Of a stretch of DNA of 64,000 nt, positions 37,617 through 45,678 are shown piece after piece. The notes beneath the pieces are model-generated. The model saw only the letters and a list, made by a program, of their open reading frames with translations, ran no database searches and was not told where the DNA came from. Source of the DNA: Holophagae bacterium (GTDB lineage: Bacteria > Acidobacteriota > Holophagae > Acanthopleuribacterales > Acanthopleuribacteraceae); assembly GCA_030429565.1 (NCBI GenBank), contig JAUIFE010000009.1, positions 124,001 through 188,000 on the forward strand, given 5' to 3'. The number at the start of each line of letters is the position of its first letter. Position 1 is the first letter of the stretch. A program made the translations under genes and the position numbers.

Positions 37617-39464
37617 ATGGAACTCAATCAGATCACTTTATTAACGGCGGCCGGCGCGGTGGGTTTCGCCTTGGTCCTTTACGCCTTTGTGAAGTTGGCG
37701 AGCGTGAAGGCCATCCTGCAACGCGAGCTGAGCGCGCGGGAACGGTTGCAAGATGAACTCAAAGCGGTGCTGGCCCAGCAAGCCGCCGCTGCAGCCGAAC
37801 GGCGCGCCATGGACGAAGCTGCGCTGCTGACCCCGCAAGGCGATGATTTCGACGACGATGACGAGGATCTGCCGACCGTGCAAGTTTCGGCCGAAGCGGC
37901 CGCCTTCATGGCCCTCAACCAACGTCACCAACAGACCAAAAACGAGTTGTACCGCCTGCGTATTCGCCTCGAAAAACAATCGCTTGAGAGCCATCGCGCC
38001 AAGGACAGTTTTTTGGCGCACATGAGTCACGAGATGCGCACACCGCTGAACATCATCCTCGGTTACAGTGACCTGTTGACCGACCGCGCTTCCTGCGACG
38101 GTTTGGAGGACATGCTCCCCGACGTCGAGAAAATTCGTCTGGCCGGTACGGAACTTCTTGAAAAGATTAATCATGTTTTGGAATTGTCGAAAATTCGCGC
38201 CGGTCGCGTGGCCACTCACTACGACCTTTTCGACCTGAGCGATTTGGTGGAAGAACTGGCGCAAACCTTTGCACCGACCTTTGAAGAGCGCGGCAACCAG
38301 TTTGTCGTAGCGGTGCCCGAGGGTGCCGAACGCATGGAGATCGACTTGGGCAAGTTGCACCGCGTGCTCGAGCGCCTGCTGATCAATGCCAACCGTTTCA
38401 CCAAAGCAGGGACGATTGCCCTGGAAGTGACCACTGAAGATGTTCACGGTTTGCCCTGGATCCATTTTGCCGTGCGCGACAATGGCTGCGGTATTGATCG
38501 GAAAAAGTTGGATTTACTGTTTAAAGGCGTGCTTTCCTCCAAAACGACAATTTTGTCGGAGCGCGAGGAAGGTGGGCTTGGATTGGCGCTGTGTCAAAGC
38601 TTGGCGGTTTTGCTGGGTGGGCACCTGATCGTTGAGAGCACCGTTGACGTGGGGACCAATGCCGTGTTGAGCGTGCCCGCCTTGCGCGCCGACGGTACGC
38701 CAACCGCCGGTGGTGAGACCACTTACGAAGTCTTGGTGGTTTGCGACAACGAAGAACGGCGCCGTGCCTTAATTGAAGAATCGCCGACGCCGATGTTGGA
38801 CCGTCAAGCCGTCGCGCCCCGTGAAATCACCGAACAAATTCTCAGAAAAACCAGTGCCACCCTTGTGCTCATTGACGTTATGATGGAGCTATCGGTTGCG
38901 AGTCCGGTTTTTCTGCAACTTCGAGAACAGGCTGAAAGAAAAGGTTTTCACGTCATGATGATCTCGATGTTTGACTTCATTGGAGAATCGCTCGCGCTGG
39001 GTGTGCTCGGTTACTTGGTGAAACCCGTTGCCGAGGCGCGCTTGCATCAGATCTTATCGGCCCTGTTCCAGGAAACTCGCGAGCCGCAAATTCTCGTGGT
39101 GAGTGCCGACAGCGATCTTTTGCAAAACCTAAACGACGTTTTGGTGGCGCAGCAACGACGCACCGAGGCCGTGCAACGCGGCAGTGACGCCTTGCGTTAC
39201 CTTGCCGAACACCAACCCCATTTGCTCATCATTGATTTAGCGCTCTCCGATATGGATGGGTATAGCTTGCTCGAAAATATTCACCAAAACGGGTTATCCC
39301 ACGCACCGGTTATCTTTTTGAGTGCCGGGTTACCCGGCTCGGAAACCGCGCTCGAAGCCCGCTCGCGCATCAGTCATTTCACCTACTTCGAAGAACCCTT
39401 TTCAACCGACTTCAAAAAACACCTACAAAAACAAATGCTGCTGGCGATTGATCAAAACCAATAA
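37617..39464 (+). CDS. Hybrid histidine kinase with two C-terminal receiver domains
   Basis: 615 residues from ATG 37617, chosen because the membrane helix (about 6-28) begins directly after it; the Shine-Dalgarno is poor. A coiled-coil and an acidic DDDDED patch follow. The kinase core has the H box SHEMRTPLN (about 138), the N box LLINANRF, DNGCGID (G1) and GGLGLAL (G2). Receiver 1 (about 360-490) retains the Asp in LIDVMM and the Lys in LVKPV. Receiver 2 (about 495-605) retains IIDLALSDMDG but has Glu where the conserved Lys should be (YFEEPF), so it is probably degenerate. No periplasmic sensor domain. The next gene, a stand-alone receiver 33 nt downstream, is the likely partner. Confidence 0.9.
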   Translation: MELNQITLLTAAGAVGFALVLYAFVKLASVKAILQRELSARERLQDELKAVLAQQAAAAAERRAMDEAALLTPQGDDFDDDDEDLPTVQVSAEAAAFMALNQRHQQTKNELYRLRIRLEKQSLESHRAKDSFLAHMSHEMRTPLNIILGYSDLLTDRASCDGLEDMLPDVEKIRLAGTELLEKINHVLELSKIRAGRVATHYDLFDLSDLVEELAQTFAPTFEERGNQFVVAVPEGAERMEIDLGKLHRVLERLLINANRFTKAGTIALEVTTEDVHGLPWIHFAVRDNGCGIDRKKLDLLFKGVLSSKTTILSEREEGGLGLALCQSLAVLLGGHLIVESTVDVGTNAVLSVPALRADGTPTAGGETTYEVLVVCDNEERRRALIEESPTPMLDRQAVAPREITEQILRKTSATLVLIDVMMELSVASPVFLQLREQAERKGFHVMMISMFDFIGESLALGVLGYLVKPVAEARLHQILSALFQETREPQILVVSADSDLLQNLNDVLVAQQRRTEAVQRGSDALRYLAEHQPHLLIIDLALSDMDGYSLLENIHQNGLSHAPVIFLSAGLPGSETALEARSRISHFTYFEEPFSTDFKKHLQKQMLLAIDQNQ

Positions 39465-39497
39465 CACCAAGAACCTGGCTCTAGAGGAGACATGTCG

Positions 39498-39872
39498 ATG
39501 AAAACCATCCTGCTTGTGGAAGACCACGAAATGAACCGCGACATGCTTTCACGTCGCTTGCGTCGCAAAGGGTTCACCGTGGAAGAAGCGGTTGATGGTC
39601 TGCAAGCCCTGGAAAAAATTAACCAGCTCAAACCCGATATTGTGTTGATGGACATGAGTTTGCCGCGCATGGACGGCTGGGAAGCGACCAAACGCATTAA
39701 GGCTCAGCCTGATACGGCTCATATTCCGGTGATCGGCCTGTCGGCCCACGCCATGAGTGGCGACCGCCAGAAGGGCCTTAACGCGGGCTGCGACGATTAC
39801 GATACCAAGCCCATTGATTTCAAGCGCTTGCTGGAAAAGATCAACAACCTGCTGGCACGCGACGAAAACTAA
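39498..39872 (+). CDS. Single-domain response regulator (DivK/CheY-like)
   Basis: 124 residues, one receiver domain and no output domain. Acidic pocket LVEDHE, phospho-acceptor Asp in VLMDMSLPRMDG, Ser/Thr switch in GLSAHAM and Lys in DTKPIDF are all present. It resembles DivK-type regulators that act by protein contact. ATG 39498 is preferred to ATG 39492, because AGGAG is 8 nt before the former and only 2 nt before the latter. Probably co-transcribed with the hybrid kinase and convergent with the EAL gene. Confidence 0.9.
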   Translation: MKTILLVEDHEMNRDMLSRRLRRKGFTVEEAVDGLQALEKINQLKPDIVLMDMSLPRMDGWEATKRIKAQPDTAHIPVIGLSAHAMSGDRQKGLNAGCDDYDTKPIDFKRLLEKINNLLARDEN

Positions 39873-39911
39873 TCGCCGCAAGGTGCCGCCGTGGCACTGC
39901 TGTTTTCGCCC

Positions 39912-41966
39912 TTATTCGAACCAGCGTTTGTTCTCGCGGAGCATTTGTTCCATGCCGCTCGCATCGCGCGGCGGACTGAACAGGTAGCCCTGTAATTCGT
40001 CGCAGGTCAGGGAACGCAGGAATCCCAGGTGATCCTCGGTTTCGACGCCTTCGGCGATGACTTTCATGCGCAGGTTGTGGGCCATGCCGATGATGGCGCT
40101 GCAAATCGAAGCGTCGTCTTGGTCCGAGGTGATGTGGGTGACAAATGACCGATCAATTTTGAGTGAGTCGAGCGGGAAGCGTTTCAAATAAGCCAGGGAC
40201 GAATAACCCGTCCCGAAATCGTCGACCGAAAGTTGAACACCCAGGTTGTGCAAGCCCTCGAGTTGTTTGATGGTGGCTTCCACGTTTTCCATTAACAGGC
40301 TTTCGGTGAGCTCCAAATCCAAGCGGTTGGGCGGAAGGCCGGTTTTCTCGAGCACGCGCCGCACCAAGGCGACAATATCGTAATCTTTGAACTGGCGTGA
40401 GGAGAGGTTGACCGCAATGCGAATCGGCGGGAGGCCCATCTCGTGCCAGGCCTGGTTTTGGGCACAGGCCTGTTCCAGAACCCACTCGCCAATCGGTAGA
40501 ATGAGCAGCGTCTCTTCAGCCAGGGGAATAAAGCGGAACGGCGGCATTTTGCCGTATTCGCGACTGTGCCAGCGCACCAGCGCTTCGGCGCCGATTATAC
40601 GGCCGCTTTCGCTTTCAATTTGGGGCTGATACTCCAAGTAAAGCTCGTTGCGCTCAATGGCTTTGCGCAGTTCGGCTTCCATTTTGAGTTCGCTGATCAG
40701 CGATTCGCTCATGGAGTTTTGATAGAAGTGGATTGAGTTTTTGCCGTGCAGCTTGGCCTGGTCGAGGGCCGTGTGGGCGCGGCGTAAAGTATCCTCGCCG
40801 GTGAGATCGGGGCCGCCGAGCACGATACCGACACCGCTGGTAATGTGTAATTCATGGTCGTCGAGGACAAAGGGGCGCGCCAACTGCTGGCGGATTTTGT
40901 CGGCAAAAGGTTTGGCCGCTGAGACGCCCGCCAGCGGTTCGACCAAGATGGCGAACTCATCGCTGCCCAAACGCGACAGCGTGTAACCGGGAACCAGCAG
41001 GCTCTCCAAGCGGCGTGCAAACAATTGCAAAATTTGGTCGCCTTGTTGGTGGCCGAGGCTTTCGTTGACGACGCGGAAGCGATCAATGCCCACGCAAAAA
41101 ACGGCGAAAAGATGGTCGCTATTGAGCTGGCAGCGTTTAACGGCGGTGTTGAGTTGTTCGATGAATTGGCCGCGCCCGGGCAAGGCCGTCAAGCCGTCGT
41201 GATCGCTGTGACCGCCTGCGTCGCTCATCCAACCAGCCATGCGGTAGGGATTGCCGTTGGGGTCAAACAAGGCCATGCCGCGACACAAGACCCAGCGGTA
41301 CTCGCCCGAGACATGGCTGATGCGGAACTCACACGAGAGTCGTTCGGTTTCGCGGTTGAGGTGTTGCTGAATTTGTTTGTGGAGCCGGGGCAAATCGTCG
41401 TCGTGGACGCGGTCGAACCAGGCCTCGAGTTGGTTGCCCAGCGCGACATCGGCCATGCCCAGCATCGCTTTCCACTGTTCCGAATAGTAAATCGTTTTTT
41501 CGCGTAGATCCCAATCCCACAGGCCGTCCTCGGAACCGCGTAAAGCCAGCGCCAGTCGCTCTTCTGAATGGTTGCGGGCCACCTCGGCCTCGCGCCGCGC
41601 CAGTAGGTTGCGGATGCGGGCTTGAACAATGGCAAAGTCGACCGGTTTGGTGACGTAGTCGTCGGCACCCAAGGTGAGTGCCTTGACCACGTCTTTGCTG
41701 CTGTCCTTGGCCGTGACCATGATGATCATGATTTCCGTGCCCCAGCGTTCGCGGACCCGCGTGACCACCTCGAAACCGTCCAGGTCCGGCATCATAATGT
41801 CGAGCAGGATTAGGTCGATCGGTGTTGTTTCCAAGCAGCGCAGGCACGCCAAACCGCCGTCGGCTTGCTCGGTTTGGTAACCGAGTGTGGTTAGCCGGCG
41901 GATGAGAAGATCGCGATTGAGTTCGTAGTCGTCAACGACGAGAAGACGGTACTGATGTGGGTCCAA
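39912..41966 (-). CDS. REC-PAS-GGDEF-EAL cyclic-di-GMP signalling protein
   Basis: 684 residues. The receiver domain (1-120) has VVDDYE, Asp in LLDIMMPDLDG and Lys in VTKPVD. A PAS domain (about 135-260, GLWDWDLREKTIYYSEQWKAMLG) follows. The GGDEF domain carries GSDEF (about 334) instead of GGDEF and no RxxD inhibitory site, so cyclase activity is doubtful. The EAL domain keeps EALVRW (about 458), NLSSRQF, ELTES, DDFGTGYSS, KIDRSF and EGVE, the full catalytic set, so it is probably a phosphodiesterase. The start is a TTG at 41966 with AAGGGG about 6 nt ahead, 10 nt after the stop of a small upstream ORF. Confidence 0.93.
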   Translation of the reverse strand: MDPHQYRLLVVDDYELNRDLLIRRLTTLGYQTEQADGGLACLRCLETTPIDLILLDIMMPDLDGFEVVTRVRERWGTEIMIIMVTAKDSSKDVVKALTLGADDYVTKPVDFAIVQARIRNLLARREAEVARNHSEERLALALRGSEDGLWDWDLREKTIYYSEQWKAMLGMADVALGNQLEAWFDRVHDDDLPRLHKQIQQHLNRETERLSCEFRISHVSGEYRWVLCRGMALFDPNGNPYRMAGWMSDAGGHSDHDGLTALPGRGQFIEQLNTAVKRCQLNSDHLFAVFCVGIDRFRVVNESLGHQQGDQILQLFARRLESLLVPGYTLSRLGSDEFAILVEPLAGVSAAKPFADKIRQQLARPFVLDDHELHITSGVGIVLGGPDLTGEDTLRRAHTALDQAKLHGKNSIHFYQNSMSESLISELKMEAELRKAIERNELYLEYQPQIESESGRIIGAEALVRWHSREYGKMPPFRFIPLAEETLLILPIGEWVLEQACAQNQAWHEMGLPPIRIAVNLSSRQFKDYDIVALVRRVLEKTGLPPNRLDLELTESLLMENVEATIKQLEGLHNLGVQLSVDDFGTGYSSLAYLKRFPLDSLKIDRSFVTHITSDQDDASICSAIIGMAHNLRMKVIAEGVETEDHLGFLRSLTCDELQGYLFSPPRDASGMEQMLRENKRWFE

Positions 41967-41976
41967 AGGAAACCCC

Positions 41977-42150
41977 TTACACCTCGGATTTGGTTAGGCT
42001 CAGGGTGGTTGGTTCACTGGGGGCGCTGTCCAGATGGGCGGCGCCGGAGCGGCGCGACGGTGTGTCGCGGCCGTAAATCAATTTGTGGATGCCGTGTTTC
42101 AGAGAACGATCAGCCAAAGCGCGTTCTTGGAAGGATTTCGATTCAATCAT
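41977..42150 (-). CDS. Small 57-residue protein upstream of the EAL gene
   Basis: Open frame of 57 codons with an excellent Shine-Dalgarno (AAGGAG, 7 nt before ATG 42150), ending 10 nt before the TTG start of the REC-PAS-GGDEF-EAL gene. The sequence begins MIESKSFQERALADRSLKHG, predicted helical, then a Ser/Pro/Thr-rich tail. No match recognised. Placement and Shine-Dalgarno make translation likely; a role as a small partner or a translational-coupling leader is conjecture. Confidence 0.55.
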   Translation of the reverse strand: MIESKSFQERALADRSLKHGIHKLIYGRDTPSRRSGAAHLDSAPSEPTTLSLTKSEV

Positions 42151-42377
42151 AAATAACTCCTTATCAAAACGGTGCGTGGTGTGCCGACGAAATGTCGTTT
42201 GGGGACCTCATTGCGTGCGTTTCGCCGCCGTACGTGGGGATCGGCGACGCCATAACGCCGTACAGGCGTGTCAACCACAACCCAACCTCCCTGTTTGCAT
42301 CGCGCGGCGGTCGTTAAAACCACCGAAGCCTTTGTCCAACAGGGGGTCGCACCGAACCGGGGATTTCGCTTTTTCAT
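42147..42377 (-). CDS. Possible 76-residue basic small protein
   Basis: ATG 42377 has GGGAGG 7 nt ahead, and the stop TGA overlaps the next start codon as ATGA. The product is very basic (MKKRNPRFGATPCWTKASVV at the start, later RRRNARN) and looks like no known family. The Shine-Dalgarno and the ATGA junction argue for a real gene; the odd composition argues that this could be a structured leader instead. Confidence 0.35.
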   Translation of the reverse strand: MKKRNPRFGATPCWTKASVVLTTAARCKQGGWVVVDTPVRRYGVADPHVRRRNARNEVPKRHFVGTPRTVLIRSYL

Positions 42378-42739
42378 GAATCTTCCTCCCGACGTGGCTT
42401 GTTCAAGGGAACGGAGGCGAACAGAGGTAAGTCGAAAATTGCGTCGGTGCGTAACTTTTTGTGGGCTTTTGGGTATCTGAAAACTTTATCGGTAGCCGCT
42501 GTGAAAAAATTAAGAGCGAGCGGCAAATCTCGTTGGATTTCCAAGATTATCAGGTAAACAGCCGGTTTCACGAGGGGTTACCGCTGTGGTTCCCGCCTTG
42601 CGAGCGCGATGGCTCGCATTGGCGCGCCGCCGCTCTGTTCTGCTTGCCTCCAGACTGCACAACCGCTAAGCTGAGCGCTTGTTTCACCGCGTGTTGACCG
42701 ACTGGATCAACCCATTACTTATTGTTGCAGGAGCTTGCC
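42378..42739. other. Divergent intergenic region, AT-richer
   Basis: 362 bp between the small-ORF chain and the esterase gene. The middle (about 42460-42560) is AT-rich and probably holds the promoter for the minus-strand operon, but no clear -35/-10 pair could be fixed. A 65-codon GTG frame here lacks a Shine-Dalgarno and is not called. Confidence 0.4.
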
Positions 42740-43405
42740 ATGACCGCTTTACTCGAAACCGTTGAGGTCGAATCTGGGAAAAACATCGATGCCGCCGTGA
42801 TCTTTTTGCACGGCCTCGGCGCCGACGGCCACGATTTTGAGCCGGTGGTGCCCGAGCTTGGTTTGGGTGAGCTTGGTGTGCGTTTTGTGTTTCCACACGC
42901 GCCCGTACGGCCCGTGACCCTCAACGGCGGCATGGCGATGCGCGCTTGGTACGACATCCTCAGCCTCGACCGCAACGGCCTGCAGGACGAAGCCGGCATT
43001 CGCGCGTCCGAGGCGCAGGTTCGCGCGCTGATCGCCCGTGAAATCGAGCGCGGCGTGAAGCCGGAACGTCTGGTTCTGGCCGGTTTCTCGCAAGGTGGCG
43101 CGATTGCGTTGCACACCTTCCTGCGCACGCCTCAGAAAATCGCCGGCGTGATGGCGTTGTCGACCTATTTACCGCTGCACAACAAACTCGCCGACGAAAT
43201 GGAAGCCGCCAACCAGTCATCGCCCGTTTTTATGGCGCACGGCTCGTTCGACCCCGTGTTGCCGATCAACTTGGGTCAAGCTTCACACGGCTGGCTCGAA
43301 GAAGCCGGCTTTTCGGTGGAATGGCACACCTATCCCATGCCGCACAGCGTTTGTCCCGAGGAAATTAGCCACATGGGTGCCTGGTTCCGCAAAGTCCTCG
43401 GTTAA
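42740..43405 (+). CDS. Carboxylesterase / phospholipase of the alpha/beta-hydrolase family (EstB-like)
   Basis: 221 residues, matching the small bacterial carboxylesterase family (EstB, YpfH, acyl-protein-thioesterase fold). Oxyanion motif FLHGLGADGHDFEP near the start, nucleophile elbow GFSQGGAIA (Ser about 115), Asp in HGSFDPVLP and His in YPMPHSVCPEE. All three triad residues are in place and there is no signal peptide, so it is a cytoplasmic esterase of broad short-chain specificity. ATG 42740 has AGGAG 7 nt ahead. Its stop overlaps the stop of the convergent dioxygenase by 3 bp. Confidence 0.88.
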   Translation: MTALLETVEVESGKNIDAAVIFLHGLGADGHDFEPVVPELGLGELGVRFVFPHAPVRPVTLNGGMAMRAWYDILSLDRNGLQDEAGIRASEAQVRALIAREIERGVKPERLVLAGFSQGGAIALHTFLRTPQKIAGVMALSTYLPLHNKLADEMEAANQSSPVFMAHGSFDPVLPINLGQASHGWLEEAGFSVEWHTYPMPHSVCPEEISHMGAWFRKVLG

Positions 43406-44418
43406 AGCCTGTTTTCCTGCGCGGTCGGCATGCCGCCGCGCCGCGCACCGGCGCCGATCGCGCGGTACATGCCGCGAAAGCTTTCCGGTAAAGGTCGGCT
43501 ATTGGGGACATTGAGCCACAATCGCAGCAGCAAACGCCGTTGCTCGGGATCCTCGTGGTCGGTAAAGGCATCACGGCGATGGAACACCACAAAGTTATTA
43601 ACGAACAACAAATCACCTGGCTCCTGGCGAAATCGCACGTGCAGGGCTGGATCTTCGGCCAGGGCGTCCAGGTAATCGAGCGCTTCGATTTGCCGCGCCG
43701 TCAGCGGCGGCGTCACACCGCTGTCATGCGCTCGTTCGATCAGGACACGCAAGACATTGGCGGTGAACACACCGTCGTGTAACGCGAAGATCGGCTGCGT
43801 GATGTAGGGTTCGGGATTGGCGGTGTCGACCGTGTGGCGCAGGTAATAAAAAGGTTGTTCGAGCACGGCCGCCAGGTCTGGGCGCGTGGCCTGGATCTCG
43901 CGATAGAGTAGGCGTGAGTCGACCAGCAAGTTGTCACCACCGGAGGCCGCCGCGCGCACGCACAGGAAGGCGATCACGTCGCAGCGATCCGTATGGAAGC
44001 GCAGCCGTTTGTTGCTGTTGGGTCCGCGCATTTTGGGGTCGTTGCTGCCGAAACCGGCATCGCTGACGTGGAACAGCCGGCGGCCGTCGGCGCTTTGTGG
44101 CAGCGGCGAGCCAATGTAGGCAGCCATGCCCCAAAAGAGGCGTTCCAATTCGTCCAGGCTGTAACGCGTCACCGGCAAGCCACGCAGGCGCACCGCACCG
44201 GAACCCTGTTCCAAATCGCGCTGCATTTGCGCGAGGCGGGTGCCGAAGTGCGTCAGCGGAAACTGCGCTTGCGTGATGTCGGACAAGGGGACCGCACTGC
44301 TTTTAACGCGGGCGAGGGCGGCGTCGAGTTCGTCGCAATCGCGGCGCGTCAACTGATAAAGGAAATCGGGGCGTTGCAAAAGTTCGTCGCCGCGCCAAGT
44401 GCCTGGCTGTTCGTTCAT
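43402..44418 (-). CDS. TauD/TfdA-like Fe(II)/2-oxoglutarate dioxygenase
   Basis: 338 residues from ATG 44418 (GAGGAG about 9 nt ahead). The metal site is visible as His142-x-Asp144 in RFHTDRCDVIAF and a distal His in NNFVVFHRRDAFTDH, followed by Arg in RLLLRLWLNV for 2-oxoglutarate. This is the clavaminate-synthase-like TauD family. It lacks any substrate signature I can name. The gene follows the uroporphyrinogen methyltransferase by 82 nt on the same strand and may be the last gene of the nitrate operon, which would suggest nitrogen-containing substrates, but that is speculation. Confidence 0.8.
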   Translation of the reverse strand: MNEQPGTWRGDELLQRPDFLYQLTRRDCDELDAALARVKSSAVPLSDITQAQFPLTHFGTRLAQMQRDLEQGSGAVRLRGLPVTRYSLDELERLFWGMAAYIGSPLPQSADGRRLFHVSDAGFGSNDPKMRGPNSNKRLRFHTDRCDVIAFLCVRAAASGGDNLLVDSRLLYREIQATRPDLAAVLEQPFYYLRHTVDTANPEPYITQPIFALHDGVFTANVLRVLIERAHDSGVTPPLTARQIEALDYLDALAEDPALHVRFRQEPGDLLFVNNFVVFHRRDAFTDHEDPEQRRLLLRLWLNVPNSRPLPESFRGMYRAIGAGARRGGMPTAQENRL

Positions 44419-44500
44419 GGCCGCTGCTCCTCGCCAAAAGTGGCGACCCGTCCAGTCTACCACTCAGCCTTCGCTTGCCAAGCCTTGGGGTGACCCTGAT

Positions 44501-45649
44501 TCAGCCGGCGCCGACTGGGAGCATGGCGGCTGAGGCGGCGGCGAGGGCGGCGAAGCGGCGGTTGCGGCCCGGACGTGGTGCCTTGGTTGCGTTTACCGCC
44601 GGGTCACGGGCGACCTCGCCGATGATCAGCAGCGCCGGCGAGACGGCGTTGCCGGCGGCTTCCGGCAGCGTCGACAGGTCGGCGCGGATGACGCGTGCGT
44701 GCGGGCTGGTGCCTTGGCAAATTAAGGCGACCGCCAGTGTTGGTGGGGCGCCTTCCATCATGAGGTCGCGGCACAACGCCTCCAAACGCCACAGACCCAT
44801 GTAGACGACCAAGGTTTGGTTCGGGCGCAGCAGGCCACGCCAGGGCGGTGGTGCGTTTTGGTCGGCACGCGTCGCGCTGATGAACTGGACGCCGTGGGCG
44901 TGGCGGCGGTCGGTCAGACAAATGCCCGCCTGGGCGGCGCAGCCGAGGGCGGCGGTGACGCCAGGCACAACTTCGAACGGAATACCCGCCACACGCAAGG
45001 CGCCGATTTCTTCGGCGGCACGGCCGAACATCATGGGATCGCCGCCTTTGAGGCGGACAACGCGTTTACCGCGTTTGGCTAGGTCGACCAGCAGTTCGCA
45101 AATCGCTTCTTGTTGCATGCGTGCTTTGCCACGTGTTTTGCCGACGTGGATCCAAGCCGCACTGTCCGGCACCATTGCGAGCAGGTCCGGCGAGATCAGT
45201 TGATCGAACAAGACGACCTCGGCTTGCTGGAGTAAGTCCTTTGCTTTTAGTGTTAAGAGGTTGGGGTCGCCAGGTCCGGCGCCGACCAGCGCGACGCTGC
45301 CGATGCCGTGCGTTACCGTCTTTTGACTTACTTGGGCGATGGGTTCGGCCAAGGCGACGGGGATCGCCAGCAGCTCGCCCCATTGCACGACGCGGGTCCG
45401 CAGGGGCGCTTGGTCGGTACACAGCAGAATCAACGACGCGCCCTCGAGACAGCCGATGTGGGGTTCGGCTTCGATGTGGGTGACCGCCGTTTCGTCCCGC
45501 CAGGTTTCGCTGTGGCGTGGTGAGACCCAGGTGACACGTGCGCCCGCGACCAAAAGCCGCGCGATTTCGCGGTCGACGGCGGTACCGTCGCCGATGACGA
45601 CGACCTTGCGACGTTCCAACAATATTTTTACTGAATAACCACAGTCCAT
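44501..45649 (-). CDS. Uroporphyrinogen-III C-methyltransferase with a reduced CysG-type N-domain
   Basis: 382 residues. From about residue 117 this is a complete SUMT/CobA domain: LVGAGPGDPNLLTLKA (SAM loop), FDQLISPDLL, RLKGGDPMMFGR and PFEVVPGVTAALG. It makes precorrin-2 for siroheme, the NirB cofactor. Residues 1-112 resemble the NAD-binding domain of CysG/Met8 (VVVIGDGTAVDREIARLL) but lack the VVDAP-type aspartate, and the dimerisation and ferrochelatase segments between the two domains are absent. So only methyltransferase activity can be supported. A 29-nt gap after nasA and AAGGAGG 6 nt before the ATG place it in the nitrate operon. Confidence 0.9.
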   Translation of the reverse strand: MDCGYSVKILLERRKVVVIGDGTAVDREIARLLVAGARVTWVSPRHSETWRDETAVTHIEAEPHIGCLEGASLILLCTDQAPLRTRVVQWGELLAIPVALAEPIAQVSQKTVTHGIGSVALVGAGPGDPNLLTLKAKDLLQQAEVVLFDQLISPDLLAMVPDSAAWIHVGKTRGKARMQQEAICELLVDLAKRGKRVVRLKGGDPMMFGRAAEEIGALRVAGIPFEVVPGVTAALGCAAQAGICLTDRRHAHGVQFISATRADQNAPPPWRGLLRPNQTLVVYMGLWRLEALCRDLMMEGAPPTLAVALICQGTSPHARVIRADLSTLPEAAGNAVSPALLIIGEVARDPAVNATKAPRPGRNRRFAALAAASAAMLPVGAG

Positions 45650-45678
45650 GGGAGCCTCCTTGGGCGTTGTCGTCGCCG

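Noticed and set aside
42374-42571. 65-codon GTG frame whose stop overlaps the 76-codon ORF as ATGA
   Set aside because: No Shine-Dalgarno and it lies in the AT-rich stretch where the promoter is expected; the overlap alone is not enough.
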